Part shown: positions 44,465 to 56,017 of the stretch, in pieces
Numbering within the stretch: position 1 is the first letter of the stretch
How the letters are laid out: every line of letters begins with the position of its first letter
From: Hyperoodon ampullatus
Taxonomy: Eukaryota; Chordata; Mammalia; Artiodactyla; Ziphiidae
Assembly: GCA_949752795.1 (NCBI GenBank)
Contig: OX457057.1
Location: 6,934,632 to 6,998,631, forward strand
Reading direction: 5' to 3'
DNA: 64,000 nucleotides
Program-made: the position numbers and the translations under genes
Notes under the pieces: generated by a model
Databases searched by the model: none
What the model was told of the DNA's origin: nothing
The model's input: the letters and a program-made list of their open reading frames with translations, nothing else

Positions 44465-44797
44465 GGGACTTCCCTGGTGGCGCAGTGGTTGGGAATTCAC
44501 CTGCCAATGCAGGGGACACGGGTCTGAGCCCTGGTACGGGAAGATTCCACATGCCATGGAGCAACTAGGCCCGTGCACCACAACTGCTGGGCCTGCGTTC
44601 TAGAGCCCGTAAGCCACAACTACTGAAGCCCGTGTGCCTAGAGCCCATGCTCTGCAACAAAGACAAGCCACCCCAATGAGAAGCCCGTGCACCACAATGA
44701 AGTGTAGCCCCTCCTCGCCCCAACTGGAGAAAGCCTGTGTGCAGCAACGAGGACCCAATGCAGCCAAAAATAAATAAATTAATTAATAAATTTTAAA
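44465..44797 (+). mobile_element. CHR-type SINE, class B, nested in L1
   Basis: GGACTTCCCTGGTGGCGCAG head and an (AAATA)n-type tail. TSD AAAAGAATAAAGTTGG at 44449-44464, repeated at 44798-44813 with one mismatch. Confidence 0.96.
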
Positions 44798-45948
44798 AAA
44801 AGAATATAGTTGGACCTCCTACCTCTCACATCATACACAAAAATTAACCAAAAATGAATCAAAAGCCTAAACGTACGAGCTAAAACAAACTCTTAGAAGA
44901 AAATGCAAGCATAAATTTTCATGATGTTGGATTAGGCAAAGCCTTCTTAGATATGATTCCAAAAGCACAAGCAACAAAAGAAAAAATAGATAAACTGGAC
45001 ATCAGAATAAAAAATTCTTATGCTACAAAAGACACCATCAAGAAAGTAAAAAAACAACCCACAGAATGAGAGAAAATTTTTGCAAATCTGGTAAGGGGCC
45101 TGTATCTAGAATTTATAAAGAATTCTAACAACTCAATAATAAAAAGATAACTCACTTGAAAAATGGGCAAATAATCTGACTAGATATTTCTCCAGAGAAG
45201 ATATACAGTCAGCCAATAAGCACCTGAAAAGATGCTCAATGCCATGAGCCATCAGGAAAATGCAAATCAAAAAAACACAGTCAGATCCACTTCACACCCA
45301 CAAGGATGGCTAGAATCAAAAAGTCAGATAATAACAAGTGTTGATGACGATGTGAGAAACAGGATCATCCATTGTTGGTGGGAATGCAGACTGGTGCAGC
45401 CACTGTGGAAAATAATCTGGCAGTTGCTCAAAACGTTAAACACAGAGTTACCATATGACCCAGCAATTCCACTCCTAGGTATATACCCAAGAGAACGAAA
45501 ACATTGTGTCCACATAAAAACAGGTATATGTTCATAGCAGCATTATTCATCATAGCTCAAAAGTGAAAATAACCCAAATGTCCATGAACTGATGAATGGA
45601 TAAACAAAATGTGGTATATCTGTACAATCAAATGCTATTTAGCAATAAAAAGGAATGAAGCACTGATACATACTACAACATGGATGAACCTTGAAAACAT
45701 TATGTAGACACATATTATATATATGTGTCTATCTAACATACTATATATACACAAAAGGCCACATATTATAGGATTTCATTTATGAAATTTCATTTATGAA
45801 ATTTCATTGCATGAAACATACAACATAGGCAAATCCACAGAGACAGAAAGTAGATTAGTGGTTCCCTAGGACTGGGAGTGTTCAGGGAAAATAGGGAGCA
45901 AGTGCTAATAGGTACATGGTTTCTTGTTGGGGTGATTAAAATGTTTTT

Positions 45949-46153
45949 TTCTTTTATTTTTGTGGTACAGGGGCCTCTCACTGTTGTGGCCTCTCCCGTT
46001 GCGGAGCACAGGCTCCGAATGCGCAGGCTCAGCGGCCATGGCTCACGGGCCCAGCCGCTCCACGGCATGTGGGATCTTCCCAGACAGGGGCACGAACCCG
46101 TGTCCCCTGCATCGGCAGGCGGACTCTCAACCACTGTGCCACCAGGGAAGCCC
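45949..46153 (-). mobile_element. CHR-type SINE, class A (reverse), nested in L1
   Basis: It reads GTGGTACAGGGGCCTCTCAC to CACCAGGGAAGCCC. A perfect 15-bp TSD GATTAAAATGTTTTT lies at 45934-45948 and 46154-46168. Confidence 0.97.
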
Positions 46154-46353
46154 GATTAAAATGTTTTTAATTGATTGTGGTGATGGTTGCACAAGTCTGT
46201 GGCTATATTAAAAAACAATGAATTGTACACTTTAAACAGATGAATTGTGTATTATGTGAATTATATCTCAGTAAAGCTATAACCAAAAAAAAAAATCATG
46301 TGATAAAGATCCTGGACAATCAAGAGAGTTTGAGAGTGTGGAAATTTGTAACT

Positions 46354-46936
46354 TGTGGTAGGCAGAATAATGACTCCCTAAAGATGTCCAGGCCCTAATG
46401 TCTGGAACCTGTGAGTATGTCACCTTATATGGCAAAAGGGACTTTGTAGCTGTGATTAAACACATGGACTCTGAGATGGGGAGATGATCCTGGTTTGCAC
46501 AAGTGTGCCCAGTCTAATCATGAGTCCTTAAAAGCAGAGGTCCCTTCCCAGATGCATGAGAGAGATGAACCTGAAAATAATGACGAGAGATACAAAGCAC
46601 TTGACCTGCCATTGCTGGCTATGAAGATTGAGGAAGGAGGCCACAAGCCAGCGAATGTGCTAGCCTCTAGAAGCTGGGAATGGCCCTCAGCTGATAGCCA
46701 GTAAGGGAAGAGGGATCTCAGTCCTAAACCCACAAGGATCTGAATTCTGCCAGCACCCAGATGAGCAAGAAAAGGGCTCCCCTTGAGAGGAACACAGCAG
46801 CCCTGCCACCCCTTGGTTTTAGTCCGGTGAGACCCACATCAGACTTCTGACCTAAAGGGCTGTAAGATAATATATTTGCTTTGTTTGAGCCACTAAATGG
46901 TAGTCAACTGTTATGGCCACAATAGGAAACCAATAT
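46354..46936 (+). mobile_element. MaLR LTR, MLT1 type, near full length
   Basis: It starts TGTGGTAGGCAGAATAATGA, then TGTCCAGGCCCTAATGTCTG, GGCAAAAGGGACTTTGTAGC, GACCTGCCATTGCTGGCTAT and GCCTCTAGAAGCTGG. It ends with TGAGCCACTAAATGGTAGTC and AATAGGAAACCAATATG. About 580 bp, no internal retroviral sequence beside it, so a solo LTR. The plus frame at 46495-46704 lies inside it and is not a gene. Confidence 0.95.
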
Positions 46937-46977
46937 GTAGCTACTTTATGTAGACTTTATGAAGCTAATCTTAAAAA

Positions 46978-47010
46978 AGAGAGAGAGAGAGAGAGAGAGT
47001 GAGAGAGAGT
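46978..47010. repeat. (GA)n microsatellite
   Basis: About 15 GA units with one TGA interruption. Confidence 0.93.
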
Positions 47011-47424
47011 GCTGGGCTTTCTCATGCCTGGGGATGAAAAGATGTCCTGGTGGTTGAAAATCCATGACACCTGTTCTGTCCTCCCCACCCTGTACAAAGA
47101 GCAGGGGGAAAGAGTAGAACTGACTTAGTGACTGCTGCCCCCAAAATAGAAGCAACACGATTTTATTTCTAACTCCACTGCCCTCTCTTGTGAGTCATTC
47201 ATCTCTCCAGGTCTCACTTTCCACATCTGGGAAGCAGGCTGAATTAACCCTGACTTCTGCCTACCCCACAGTTTAGGAAGACAAAAAAAGTCAGCTTCAA
47301 ACAGCTCCAGGGCGCTCCTTGCAGACACAGTTCAGGTCATGGGACACCCTCCATCACCACCACAGGGCATCACTCCTTTCTTCCGGCTTCCTTCAGAGGG
47401 TTTTGGGTATACCTGGTCCCATGG

Positions 47425-47488
47425 GATGTGGAGTACCTTGTGATGTGGAGTACCTTGTGATGTGGCGTACCTTGTGATGTGGCCTTGT
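47425..47488. repeat. 17-bp minisatellite, about 3.7 copies
   Basis: The unit GATGTGGAGTACCTTGT is at 47425-47441, 47442-47458 and 47459-47475 (A to C change in the third), followed by a partial unit. Confidence 0.95.
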
Positions 47489-49329
47489 AGCTGCTGTTAG
47501 CAAAGAATTGAGAAAAGCTTTAGGTATGCAAAGGTGCTAAAGCTCATCATAAAGCCCCATGGACAAGCTTTGAGATTTTTGGTTTTAGGGGGCAATGCTC
47601 TCACACCTGGATGAAACCAAATGGTTTTCATGATGGAAAGAAAGCAAAGTAATGGTCCAGATCAGACTAGAAGGTACAGAGCTGAGGAGCCTGAGATAAG
47701 GACTAAGGGTGAGGGAGGAGGGTAGAGAAATGAAAACATCTGAACTATGTGTGGGCATGGAAGTACTGGCAGGGAGAACAGCTGTGACACCCTAGGCTCA
47801 TTTCATGTCACTCCCCAGTCCCCACCCCATTGACACCTAAGTGGACACAGGCATGTTCTTAATAAGCTGGTTACTGCTGACTTGGCTTTGGGATGTTTTG
47901 AAAGGTGCCCTCGAGGTAACGGACGTTGGCTGTACAGGGATCTGGGAAACGTCCCCACCGCTCATATCAGCCTCTGAGCACTGCCTTCTCCCACCTGTGC
48001 CTCCTTTGGCCCCGGTTTACATGCTATGCGAGTGCACAGTGCACCCAGGGTCACGAACATGGGACGGGCTCTTGGCCGAGTCCTGGCATCGTCCAGCACG
48101 GTTCAGCTGCCCGCTGCCATAGACCCTCCCACCCACTTCCAGCTATGGAGGCAGCCGGGCAGGGACCTGGCTCCTTGACTCTCCCCTCAGGTCCCACCCA
48201 GTACGGCCAAATCCTTGCTGAGGCCCAGCAGCTCCGTGCAGGGCCCCAGATGGCCCCTGGCTTTGATGACAGTGGAGCCCAGCCCCCCTTGGCTCCCCAG
48301 CCTTCCTGGAACCCTCTTGCTTAATATCCTGTGTGGTAATCACGCCTGTTGGCCCTACTTAGGCCTGCTGGCCACTGCCAAGTTCCTTCTGCTAGTTCCT
48401 GACATTCCTACCTCTAATGCAACCTTCATGGAATCAAATGCTGCTAAAAGTTTTCTTTCTCTGGTCAGAATGCCCTCTGTTGGGCGGTCAAGCGCTCTGC
48501 AGCACAGGTGACCAGGCATTCTCCTGTCTCTGGGACGGGAGGAAGGTGGGTCTGAAGAAGGGAAAGAGCTAAGATGCTCAGGGGTAGGGATGAGACCATC
48601 CAGGAGGTGGTCCTGGGTGGTCTGGATGGTCAATGTAGCAGCAGCCCTGCCTTATTTAACTCAAGGTCACCCAGGGTCTGCTGAGAAGCAGGAAGGAGCA
48701 GCAGCTTCTCTGATGGCTGCGGCCCCACAGGGGGCGCTGACCACGCTGTAGGGCTGGGAGGAAAGTGGGCATGAAGGTGAGAGTCAGGTACTGCGTGATA
48801 ATGGTGACGAGTGGGGGCAGAGGACCGGCATACCACCCACTGAGCGCTCAGAGAGGGAGCTCGGCCTGTCACCTCTTTATAACCTCACCATCACCCCGCA
48901 GAGAAGGCCTTCTTCCCATCCTCGATCTTGCTAATAAAGCCACACAGGTGCAAGCTACCACTTCCTGGGCACTTATCACAGGCTAGTGTCTTCAAGGTCA
49001 CACGAGTGTAGGCAGAGAGCTGAAGCTGTCTGGTGGAGACACCGCCCATAGCCTGCTCTCCCACCCCTAAATCACTACTTCTCGATATTAAAAATGGGAT
49101 GCACCGAGCCGCTCGTTCCATAGATGGAGAAAAGCGAGGTCAAGTGACCTGTTCCAGGTCCCACAGCTTGTGCCAGATCGTGGGCAACCCGGCTCCTCGA
49201 CACAACCACTTCCCTCGGCCCTCGTGTGGCCCAGAAGGCGGCCTCTACGATGCACAAGAGAACCCAAGGCGACAGAGAACGGTCCGCTCACTTCGTTCTT
49301 AAGTCCAGCCCATCCATGGGAACCAAGGA
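47489..49329. other. Unannotated unique sequence
   Basis: No confident repeat. The segment 48960-49180 faintly resembles a reversed MIR (AGGTCAAGTGACCTGTTCCA at about 49137). Open frames at 47841-48511 (+) have no recognisable domain. Confidence 0.45.
48724..48739 (+). promoter_or_regulatory. Candidate CTCF-like core (AGGGGGCGCT)
   Basis: CCCCACAGGGGGCGCT keeps the AGGGGGCGCT core of the CTCF motif but mismatches at two upstream positions. Confidence 0.35.
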
Positions 49330-50240
49330 AGCATGTGGGGAGGGCCCCGCCCCTGGAAGGGCCCCGCCCCCGACCCGTACCCCCAGCGACCAGAGCTAGG
49401 GGGCGTGGTCTCGCCTGCGCCTCCGCCGCCTGCCCCTGGTTCGGCCCCACTGCGCGCGCCCCTCGCCTGGTCCCACTGCGCGTGCGCGTCCCTGACCCGG
49501 GGGGCTCTTCTGCACGCGCGCGCGCCCCAAGGCCGCAGGGGTCTGAGGCCCAGGTCCCGCGGATGCACCCCCCTCGCGGACAGTGAAGAGTCTCGGGTTG
49601 GGCCAGGAAGGGTCTCGCGCCCTCCCCGTTCGCCGCCCCCGGCGTCGCTGGCGAAACCCGAGCGCGCGTCAGGCGCGGGGCCGCGTGACGCGCCCCTGTT
49701 AGGGTGGGCCCGGCGGGCGGAAGAGGATGCGTGGGGCCCCTGCCTGGCCAGAGCTCGGCCCGCAGCACCGGGCGCCCTGCGCAGCCCCCGACGTTTCCCG
49801 GAGAAGCGGCCGGCTCTGACGGGCGAGATGAAGTAAGCTGCATCCCCCGCTTTCTCTCCGGCTCCTTTGGCCGCAGGAATTATTTACAGCCGGAGGGCGA
49901 CCGCGTGCTCGCGCCCAGCCGAACCCGCAGGCCCGGGAGGCCGGCCTCTTGTGGCGGTGAAATCCTTGGGCGTTCAGTTGGGAAGAGTCACCCCCGCCAC
50001 CACCCACCCGCCCGAATTCCCTTCCCCGCCTTCCTTCCGCGAAATAAATTATTGTTCGCTTCCGCCTCCGTAGATCCCCTGACGCGGCAGTTGTGTTTGG
50101 TGGCGGGTGGGCAGGAGGCAGCCAGGCGCAGTCGAGGCTGGTCCCGAGGGGCCGGCGGCGTCCCCTTTCCCAGGCTTTCTGCAGTTCAGTTCAGTGAGAG
50201 GAGGAACTTGCGGCTTCCCCACTCCCCCACCTCGGAATCT
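49330..50240. promoter_or_regulatory. CpG island 3 (promoter-like)
   Basis: About 0.9 kb of CpG-dense DNA. It contains two CCCCGCCCC GC boxes (49345-49353 and 49362-49370) and an NRF1-like CTGCGCGTGCGCG (49476-49488), both typical of TATA-less housekeeping-type promoters. There is no TATA box. Direction is uncertain: a plus-strand donor (after 49832) and a weaker minus-strand donor (GAACGAA|GTGAGC near 49291) are both present. A 251-codon minus frame across the island is likely a composition effect. Confidence 0.85.
49500..49832 (+). other. Candidate first exon (plus strand) in CpG island 3
   Basis: A donor GAGATGAA|GTAAGC ends the candidate exon at 49832. The 5' end is arbitrary. An ATG at 49828-49830, with G at -3, lies directly before the donor. 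If real, the coding sequence would begin in the last five bases of this exon and continue in an unseen exon. No downstream exon was identified with confidence. Confidence 0.3.
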
Positions 50241-51307
50241 GCTTAATCTTTGGCATTAGCGCTCAGTTTTCGATCAGCGTTTCAAACACATCCATCCAGT
50301 GAATGGTTTTGCAGGTGAATTTTTTTCCATGTATTTTTTATTTTTATAGATCTTTATTGGAGTATAACTGCTTCACAATACTGTGTTAGTTTCTGCAGTT
50401 TCTGCTGTACAACAAAGTGAATCAACCATATGTATACATATATCCCCATATCCCCTCCCTCTTGAGCCTCCCTCCCACCCTCCCTATCCCACCCCTCTAG
50501 GTCCTCGCAGAGCACAGAGCTGATCTTCCTGTCTATACTGCTGCTTCCCACTAGCCATCTATTTTACATTTGGTAGCGTATATGTGTCAATGCCACTCTC
50601 ACTTCACCCCAGCTTCTCCCCCCAACCCCGTGTCCTCAAGTCCACTCTCTATGTCTACGTCTTTATTCCTGCCCTGCCACTAGGTTCATCAGTACCTTTT
50701 TGTTTTTTTTAGATTCCATATATATGTGTTAGCATACGGTATTTGTTTTTCCCTTTCTGCCTTACTTCACTCTGTATGACAGACTCCAGGTCCATCCACC
50801 TCACCACAAATAACTCAATTTCGTTCCTTTTTTATGGCTGAGTGATATTCCGTTGTATATATGTGCCACATCTTCTTTATCCATTCATCTGTCAGTGGAC
50901 ATTTAGGTTGCTTCCATGTCCTGGCCATTGTAAATAGAGCTGCAGTTAACGTTGGGGTGCATGTGTCTTTCTGAATTATGGTTTTCTCCGGGTATATGCC
51001 CAGTAGTGGGATTGCTGGGTCATATGGTAGTTCTATTTTTAGTTTTCTAAGGAACCTCCATACTGTTCTCCATAGTGGCTGTATCAATTTACATTCCCAC
51101 CAACAGTAAAAGAGGGTTCCCTTTTCTCCACACCCTCTCCAGCATTTATTGTTTCTAGATTTTTTGATAATGGCCATTCTGACCGACGTGAGGTGATACC
51201 TCATTGTAGTTTTGATTTGCATTTCTCTAATAATTAGTGACGTTGAGCATCTTTTCATGTGCCTCTTGACCATCTGTATGTCTTCTTTGGTGAAATGTCT
51301 TCCGCCC

Positions 51308-51511
51308 TTTTTTTTTTAACCGGTACACGGGCCTCTCACTGTTGTGGCCTCTCCCGTTGCGGAGCACAGGCTCCGGACGCGCAGGCTCAGCGGCCATGGC
51401 TCACGGGCCCAGCCGCTCCACGGCATGTGGGATCTTCCCGGACCAGGGCACGAACCCATGTCCCCTGCATCGGCAGGCGGACTCTCAACCACTGCGCCAC
51501 CAGGGAAGCCC
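51308..51511 (-). mobile_element. CHR-type SINE, class A (reverse), nested in L1 ORF2
   Basis: T-rich tail, CGGTACACGGGCCTCTCACT, end CCACCAGGGAAGCCC. An imperfect TSD CCGCCC(A)TTTTT flanks it at 51302 and 51511. Confidence 0.95.
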
Positions 51512-51809
51512 CGCCCATTTTTAAATTGGACTGTTTGTTTTTTTGATATTGAGCTCCATGAGCTGTTTGTTTATTTTGGAGAGTAATTCTTTGTCTGTTG
51601 TTTCATTTGCAAATATTTTCTCCCATTCTGAGGGTTGTCTTTTCGTCTTATGTATGGTTTCCTTTGCTGTGCAAAATCTTTTAAGTTTAATTAGGTCCCA
51701 TTTGTTTATTTTTGTTTTTATTTTCATTACTCTAGGAGGTGGGCCAAAAAAGATCTTGCTGTGGTTTATGTCAAAGAGTGTTTTTCCTATGTTTTCCTAT
51801 AAGAGTTTT

Positions 51810-52143
51810 TTTTTTTTAAATTAATTAATTAATTTATTTATTTTTGGCTGCATTGGGTCTTCGCTGCCGTGCATGGGCTTTCTCTAGTCGTGGCGGGCGG
51901 GGACTGCTCTTCGTTGCAGTGCGTGGGCTTGACATTACGGTAGCTTCTCTTGTTGCCGAGCACAGGCTCTAGGTGTGACGGCTTCAGTAGTTGTGGCACG
52001 TGGGCTCTAGCACGCAGGCTCAGTAGTTGTGGCACAAGGGCTTAGTTGCTCCTCGGCATGTGGGATCTTCCCGGACCAGGGCTCGAACCCGTGTCTCCTG
52101 CATTGGCAGGCAGATTCTTAACCACTGTGCCACCAGGGAAGTC
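51810..52143 (-). mobile_element. CHR-type SINE, class B (reverse), nested in L1 ORF2
   Basis: Tail (AATT/ATTT)n, GGCTGCATTGGGTCTTCGCT, end GTGCCACCAGGGAAGTC. TSD of about 16 bp around TAAGAGTTTT (51794-51809 and 52144-52159) with two mismatches. Confidence 0.95.
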
Positions 52144-55114
52144 TTCTTCTAAGAGTTTTGTAGTGTCTGGTCTTACATTTAGGTCTTTAATCCATTTGGA
52201 GTTTATTTTTGTGTATAGTGTTAGGTAGTGTTCTAATTTCATTCTTTTACATGTAGCTGTCCAGTTTTCCCAGCACCACTTATTGAAGAGGCTGTCTTTT
52301 CTCCGTTGTATGTTCTTGCCTCTTTTGTTGTAAATTAGGTGACCATATGTGCGTGGGTCTATCTCTGGGCTTTCTATCTTGTACCATTGATCTATATTTC
52401 TGTTTTTGTGCCAGTACCATACTGTTTTGATTACTGTAGCTTTGTAGTATAGTTTGAAGTCAGGGAGCCTGATTCCTCCCTCTCTGTTTTTCTTTCTCAA
52501 GATTGCTTTGGCTATTTGGGGACTTTTGTGTTTCCATATGAATTGTAAACTTTTTTGTTCTAATTTTGTAAAGAATGCCATTGGTAGTTTGATAGGGATT
52601 GCATTGAATCTGTAGATTGCTTGGGTAGTATAGTCATTTTCACAATATTGATTCTTCCAATCCAAGAATATGGTATATTTCTCCATCTGTTTATGTCATC
52701 TTTGATTTCTTTCATCAGTGTTTTATAGTTTTCTGAGTGCGCATCTTTCACCTTCTTAGATAGGTTTATTCCTAGGTATTTTATTCTTTCTGTTGTGATG
52801 GTAAATGGGAGTGTTTCCTTAATTTCTCTTTCTGATTCTTCGTTGTTAGTGTGTAGGAATGTCAGAGATTTCTGTGCATTAATTTTGTATCCTGCAACCT
52901 TACCAAATGCATTGATTAGTTCTAGTAGTTTTCTGGTGGCATCTGTAGGATTTTCTATGTATAGTATCATGTCATCTGCAAACAGTGACAGTTTTACTTC
53001 TTTTCCAGTTTCTATTCCTTTTATTTCTTTTTCTTCTCTGATTGCCATGGCTAGGTCTTCCAAAACTATGTTGAATAAGAGTGGCAAGAGTGGAATCCTT
53101 GTCTTGTTCCTGATCATGTGGAAATGCTTTCAGTTTTTCACCATTGAATATGATGTTTGCTGTTGGTTTGTCATATATGGCCTTTATTATGTGGAGGTAG
53201 TTTCCCTCTATGCCTATTTTCTGGAGAGTTTTTATCATAAATGGGTGTTGAGTTTTGCCAAAAGCTTTTTCTACATATATTGAGATGATCATTGATTTGT
53301 TAATGTGTTTTATCACACTGATTGATTTGTGTATATTGAAGAATCCTTGCATCCCTGGGATAAATACCACTTGATCATGGTGTATGATCCTTTTAATATG
53401 TTGTTGGATTCTGTTTGCTAGTATTTTGTTCAGGATTTTTGCATCTGTGTTTATCAGTAATATTGGTGTATAATTTTCTTTTTTTGTGATATCGTCTTCT
53501 GGTTTTGGTATCAGGGAGATAGTGGCTTCATAGAATGAATTAGGGAGTGTTCCTCCCTCTGCAATTTTTTGGAAGAGTTTGAGAAGGATCAGTGTTAGCT
53601 CTTCTCTAAATGTTTGGTAGAATTCGCCTGTGAAGCCATCTGGTCCTGGACTTTTGTTTGTTGGAAGATTTTTAGTTGCAGTTTCAATTTCATTACTTGT
53701 GGTAGGTCTGTTTATATTTTCTAATTCTTCCTGGTTCATTCTTGGAAAATTGTGCCTTTCCAAGAATTTGTCCATTTCTTCGTGGTTGTGCATTTTATTG
53801 GCATATACTTGTTTGTAGTAGTCTCTTATAGTCCTTTGTATTTCTGCAGTGTCAGTTGTGATTTCTCCTTTTTCATTTCTAATTTTATTGATTTGCCTCC
53901 TCTCCCTTTTTTTCTTAATGAAGCTGGCTAAGGGTTTATCAATTTTGTTTATCTTCTCAAAGAACCAGCTTTTAGTTTTATTGATCTTTGCTATTGTTTT
54001 CTTCGTTTGTATTTCATTTATTTCTGTTCTGATCTTTATGACTTCTTTCCTTCTATTGACTTTGGGTTTTCTTTGTTCTTCTTTCTCTAATTGCTTTAGG
54101 TGTAGGGTTGGATTGTTTATTTGAGATTTTTCTTGTTTCTTGAGGTGAGATTGAATTGCTATAAACTTCTCTCTTAGAATTGTTTTTGCTGTGTCCCATA
54201 AGTTTTGGGTTGTCGTGTTTTCGTTGTCATTTGTTTCTATGTATTTTTTTATTTCTTCTTCGATTTCTTCAGTGATCTCTTGGTTATTTAGTAGTGCACT
54301 GTTTAGTCTCCATGTATTTGTGTTTTTTTCAGTCTTTTTCCTGTAATTCATTTCCAATCTCATGGCGTTGTGGTGAGAAAAGATGCTTGATACGATTTCA
54401 ATTTTCTTAAATTTTCCAAGGCTTGATTTGTGACCCAAGATGTGATCTATCCTGAAGAATGTTCCATGTGCACTTGAGAAGAAAGTGTATTCTGCCACTT
54501 TCGGGTGGAATGTTCTATAAATATCAATTAAACCTGTCTGGTGTATTGTGTCATTTAAAGCTTGTGTTTCCTTATTTATCTTCTGTTTGGATGATCTGTC
54601 CATTTGTGTAAGTGGGGTGTGAAAGTCCCCTACTGTTACTGTGTTACTGTCGATTTCCCCTTTCATGGTTGTTAGCATTTGCCTTAAGTATTGAGGTGCT
54701 CCTATGTTGGGTGCATAAACATTTATAATTGTTAATATCTTCTTTTTGGATTGATCCCTTGATCATTATGTAGTGTCCTTCCTTATCTATTGTAACAGTA
54801 TTTTAAAGTCTATTTAATTTGATATGAGCATTGCTACTCCAGCTTTCCTTTGATTTCCATTTGCATGGAATATCTTTTTCCACCCCGCCTTCACTTTCAG
54901 TCTGTATGTTTCCCTAGGTCTGAAGTTGGTCTCTTGTAGACAGCATATATATAGGTCTTGTTTTTGTATCTATTCAGCCAGTCTGTATCTTTTGGTTGGG
55001 GCATTTAATCCATTTACATTCAAGGTTATTATTGATATGTATGTTCCTATTACCATTTTCTTAATTGTTTTTGGATTGTTTTTGTGGGTCTTTTTCTTCT
55101 CTTGTGTTTCCCAC

Positions 55115-56017
55115 CTAGAGAAGTTCCTTTAGCGTTTGTTGTAAGGCCGGTTTGGTGGTGCTGAATTCTCTGAGCTTTTGTTTATCTGAAAAGCTTTTGA
55201 TTTCTCCGTTGAATCTGAATGAGATCCTTGCTGGGTAGAGTAATCTTGGTTGTAGGTTTTTCTCTTTCATCACTTTAAGTATATCCTGCCACTCCCTTCT
55301 GGCCTGCAGAGTTTCCACTGAAAAATCAGCCAATAACCTTATGGGATTCCTTTGTATGTTATTTTGTGTTTTTCCCTTGCTGCTTTTAATATTTTTTCTT
55401 TGAAGTTAAGTTTTGTTAGTTTGATTAATATGTGTCTTGGTGTGTTTCTCCTAGGGATTATCCTGTATGGGACTCTGTGCTTCCTGGACTTGGGTGACTA
55501 TTTCCTTTCCCATGTTAGGGAACTTTTCCATTATAATCTCTTCAAGTATTTTCTCAGACCCTTTCTTTTTCTCTTCTTCTTCTGGGACCCCTATAATTCG
55601 ATTGTTGGTGTGTTTAGTGTTGTCCCAGAGGTCTCTGAGATTGTCTTCAATTCTTTTCATTCCTTTTTCTTTATTCTGCTCCTCGGCAGTTATTTCCGCC
55701 ATTTTGTCTTCCAGCTCACTTATTCGTTCTTCTCCCTCTGTTATTCTGTTATGGATTCCTTCTAGGGTATTTTTCATTTCAGTTATTGTGTTGTTCATCT
55801 CTGTTTGTTTGTTCTTTAGTTCTTCTAGATCTTTGTTAAGCATTTCTTGTATTTTCTCAATCCATGCCTCCATTCTATTTCTGAGATTCTGGATCATCTT
55901 TACTATCATTACTCTGAATTCTTTTTCAGGTAGATTGCCTATTTCCTTTTCATTTATTTGATCTTGTAGGATTTTACCTTGCTCCTTCATCTGTGACATA
56001 TTTTTTTGCCATCTCAT
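55115..56017 (-). pseudogene. L1 ORF1 pseudogene (RNA-binding coiled-coil protein)
   Basis: ORF1p forms trimers that coat L1 RNA. The frame starts at an ATG at 56017 (MRWQKNMSQMKEQG). The first ~185 codons are open and contain the heptad-rich coiled coil (QTEMNNTITEMKNTLEGIHN about residues 71-90). The RNA-binding domain then begins. A one-base insertion at about 55452 creates a stop after SPIQDNP, and a second frameshift lies near 55345. The C-terminal domain (ADFSVETLQARREW to QTLKELL, stop at 55115-55117) continues in another frame. Without the shifts the length would be about 300 residues, normal for the family. A class A SINE sits 16 bases upstream of the ATG. Confidence 0.93.

Larger units (their letters stand above)
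44395..46295 (+). mobile_element. Old L1 3' portion with two nested SINEs
   Basis: Decayed ORF2 C-terminal sequence is recognisable: AFWDNWIV near 44420, SINE-interrupted, then a CWWECRLVQPLW stretch near 45374-45408 and [13 protein letters not shown] near 45450-45490. The 3'UTR ends with TATATCTCAGTAAAG and poly(A) at about 46285. A class B SINE (44465-44797) and a class A SINE (45949-46153) split it. A 14-bp unit around AATTTCATTTATGA is repeated almost three times at about 45772-45815. It is non-functional. Confidence 0.92.
50709..55056 (-). pseudogene. L1 ORF2 pseudogene (endonuclease, reverse transcriptase, Cys-rich end)
   Basis: In the family this protein nicks target DNA and reverse-transcribes L1 RNA at the nick. 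The start ATG is at 55056. The endonuclease region carries an in-frame TAG at 54970-54972 (in a LAEWIQ-like context) and at least one frameshift before 54678. A 568-codon block (54678-52972) covers the end of the endonuclease and the first half of the reverse transcriptase, including [12 protein letters not shown]. Motif A reads [10 protein letters not shown], so the usual catalytic Asp is Tyr (codon 53276-53278). The frame then shifts near 53110. The next block (53117-52560) keeps motif C FADD (52971-52982). The C-terminal part (52686-52042 and on to 50709) is interrupted by SINEs at 51810-52143 and 51308-51511. It cannot make an active enzyme. Confidence 0.95.

Noticed and set aside
46495..46704. 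69-codon plus-strand frame that looks protein-like
   Set aside because: It lies wholly within the MLT1 LTR.
49088..49843. 251-codon minus-strand open frame in CpG island 3
   Set aside because: Composition effect; Pro/Ala/Arg/Gly-rich, no domain, and overlapped by equally long plus-strand frames.
52972..54678. 568-codon minus-strand frame as a host gene
   Set aside because: It is the endonuclease/reverse-transcriptase portion of the inactivated L1 ORF2.
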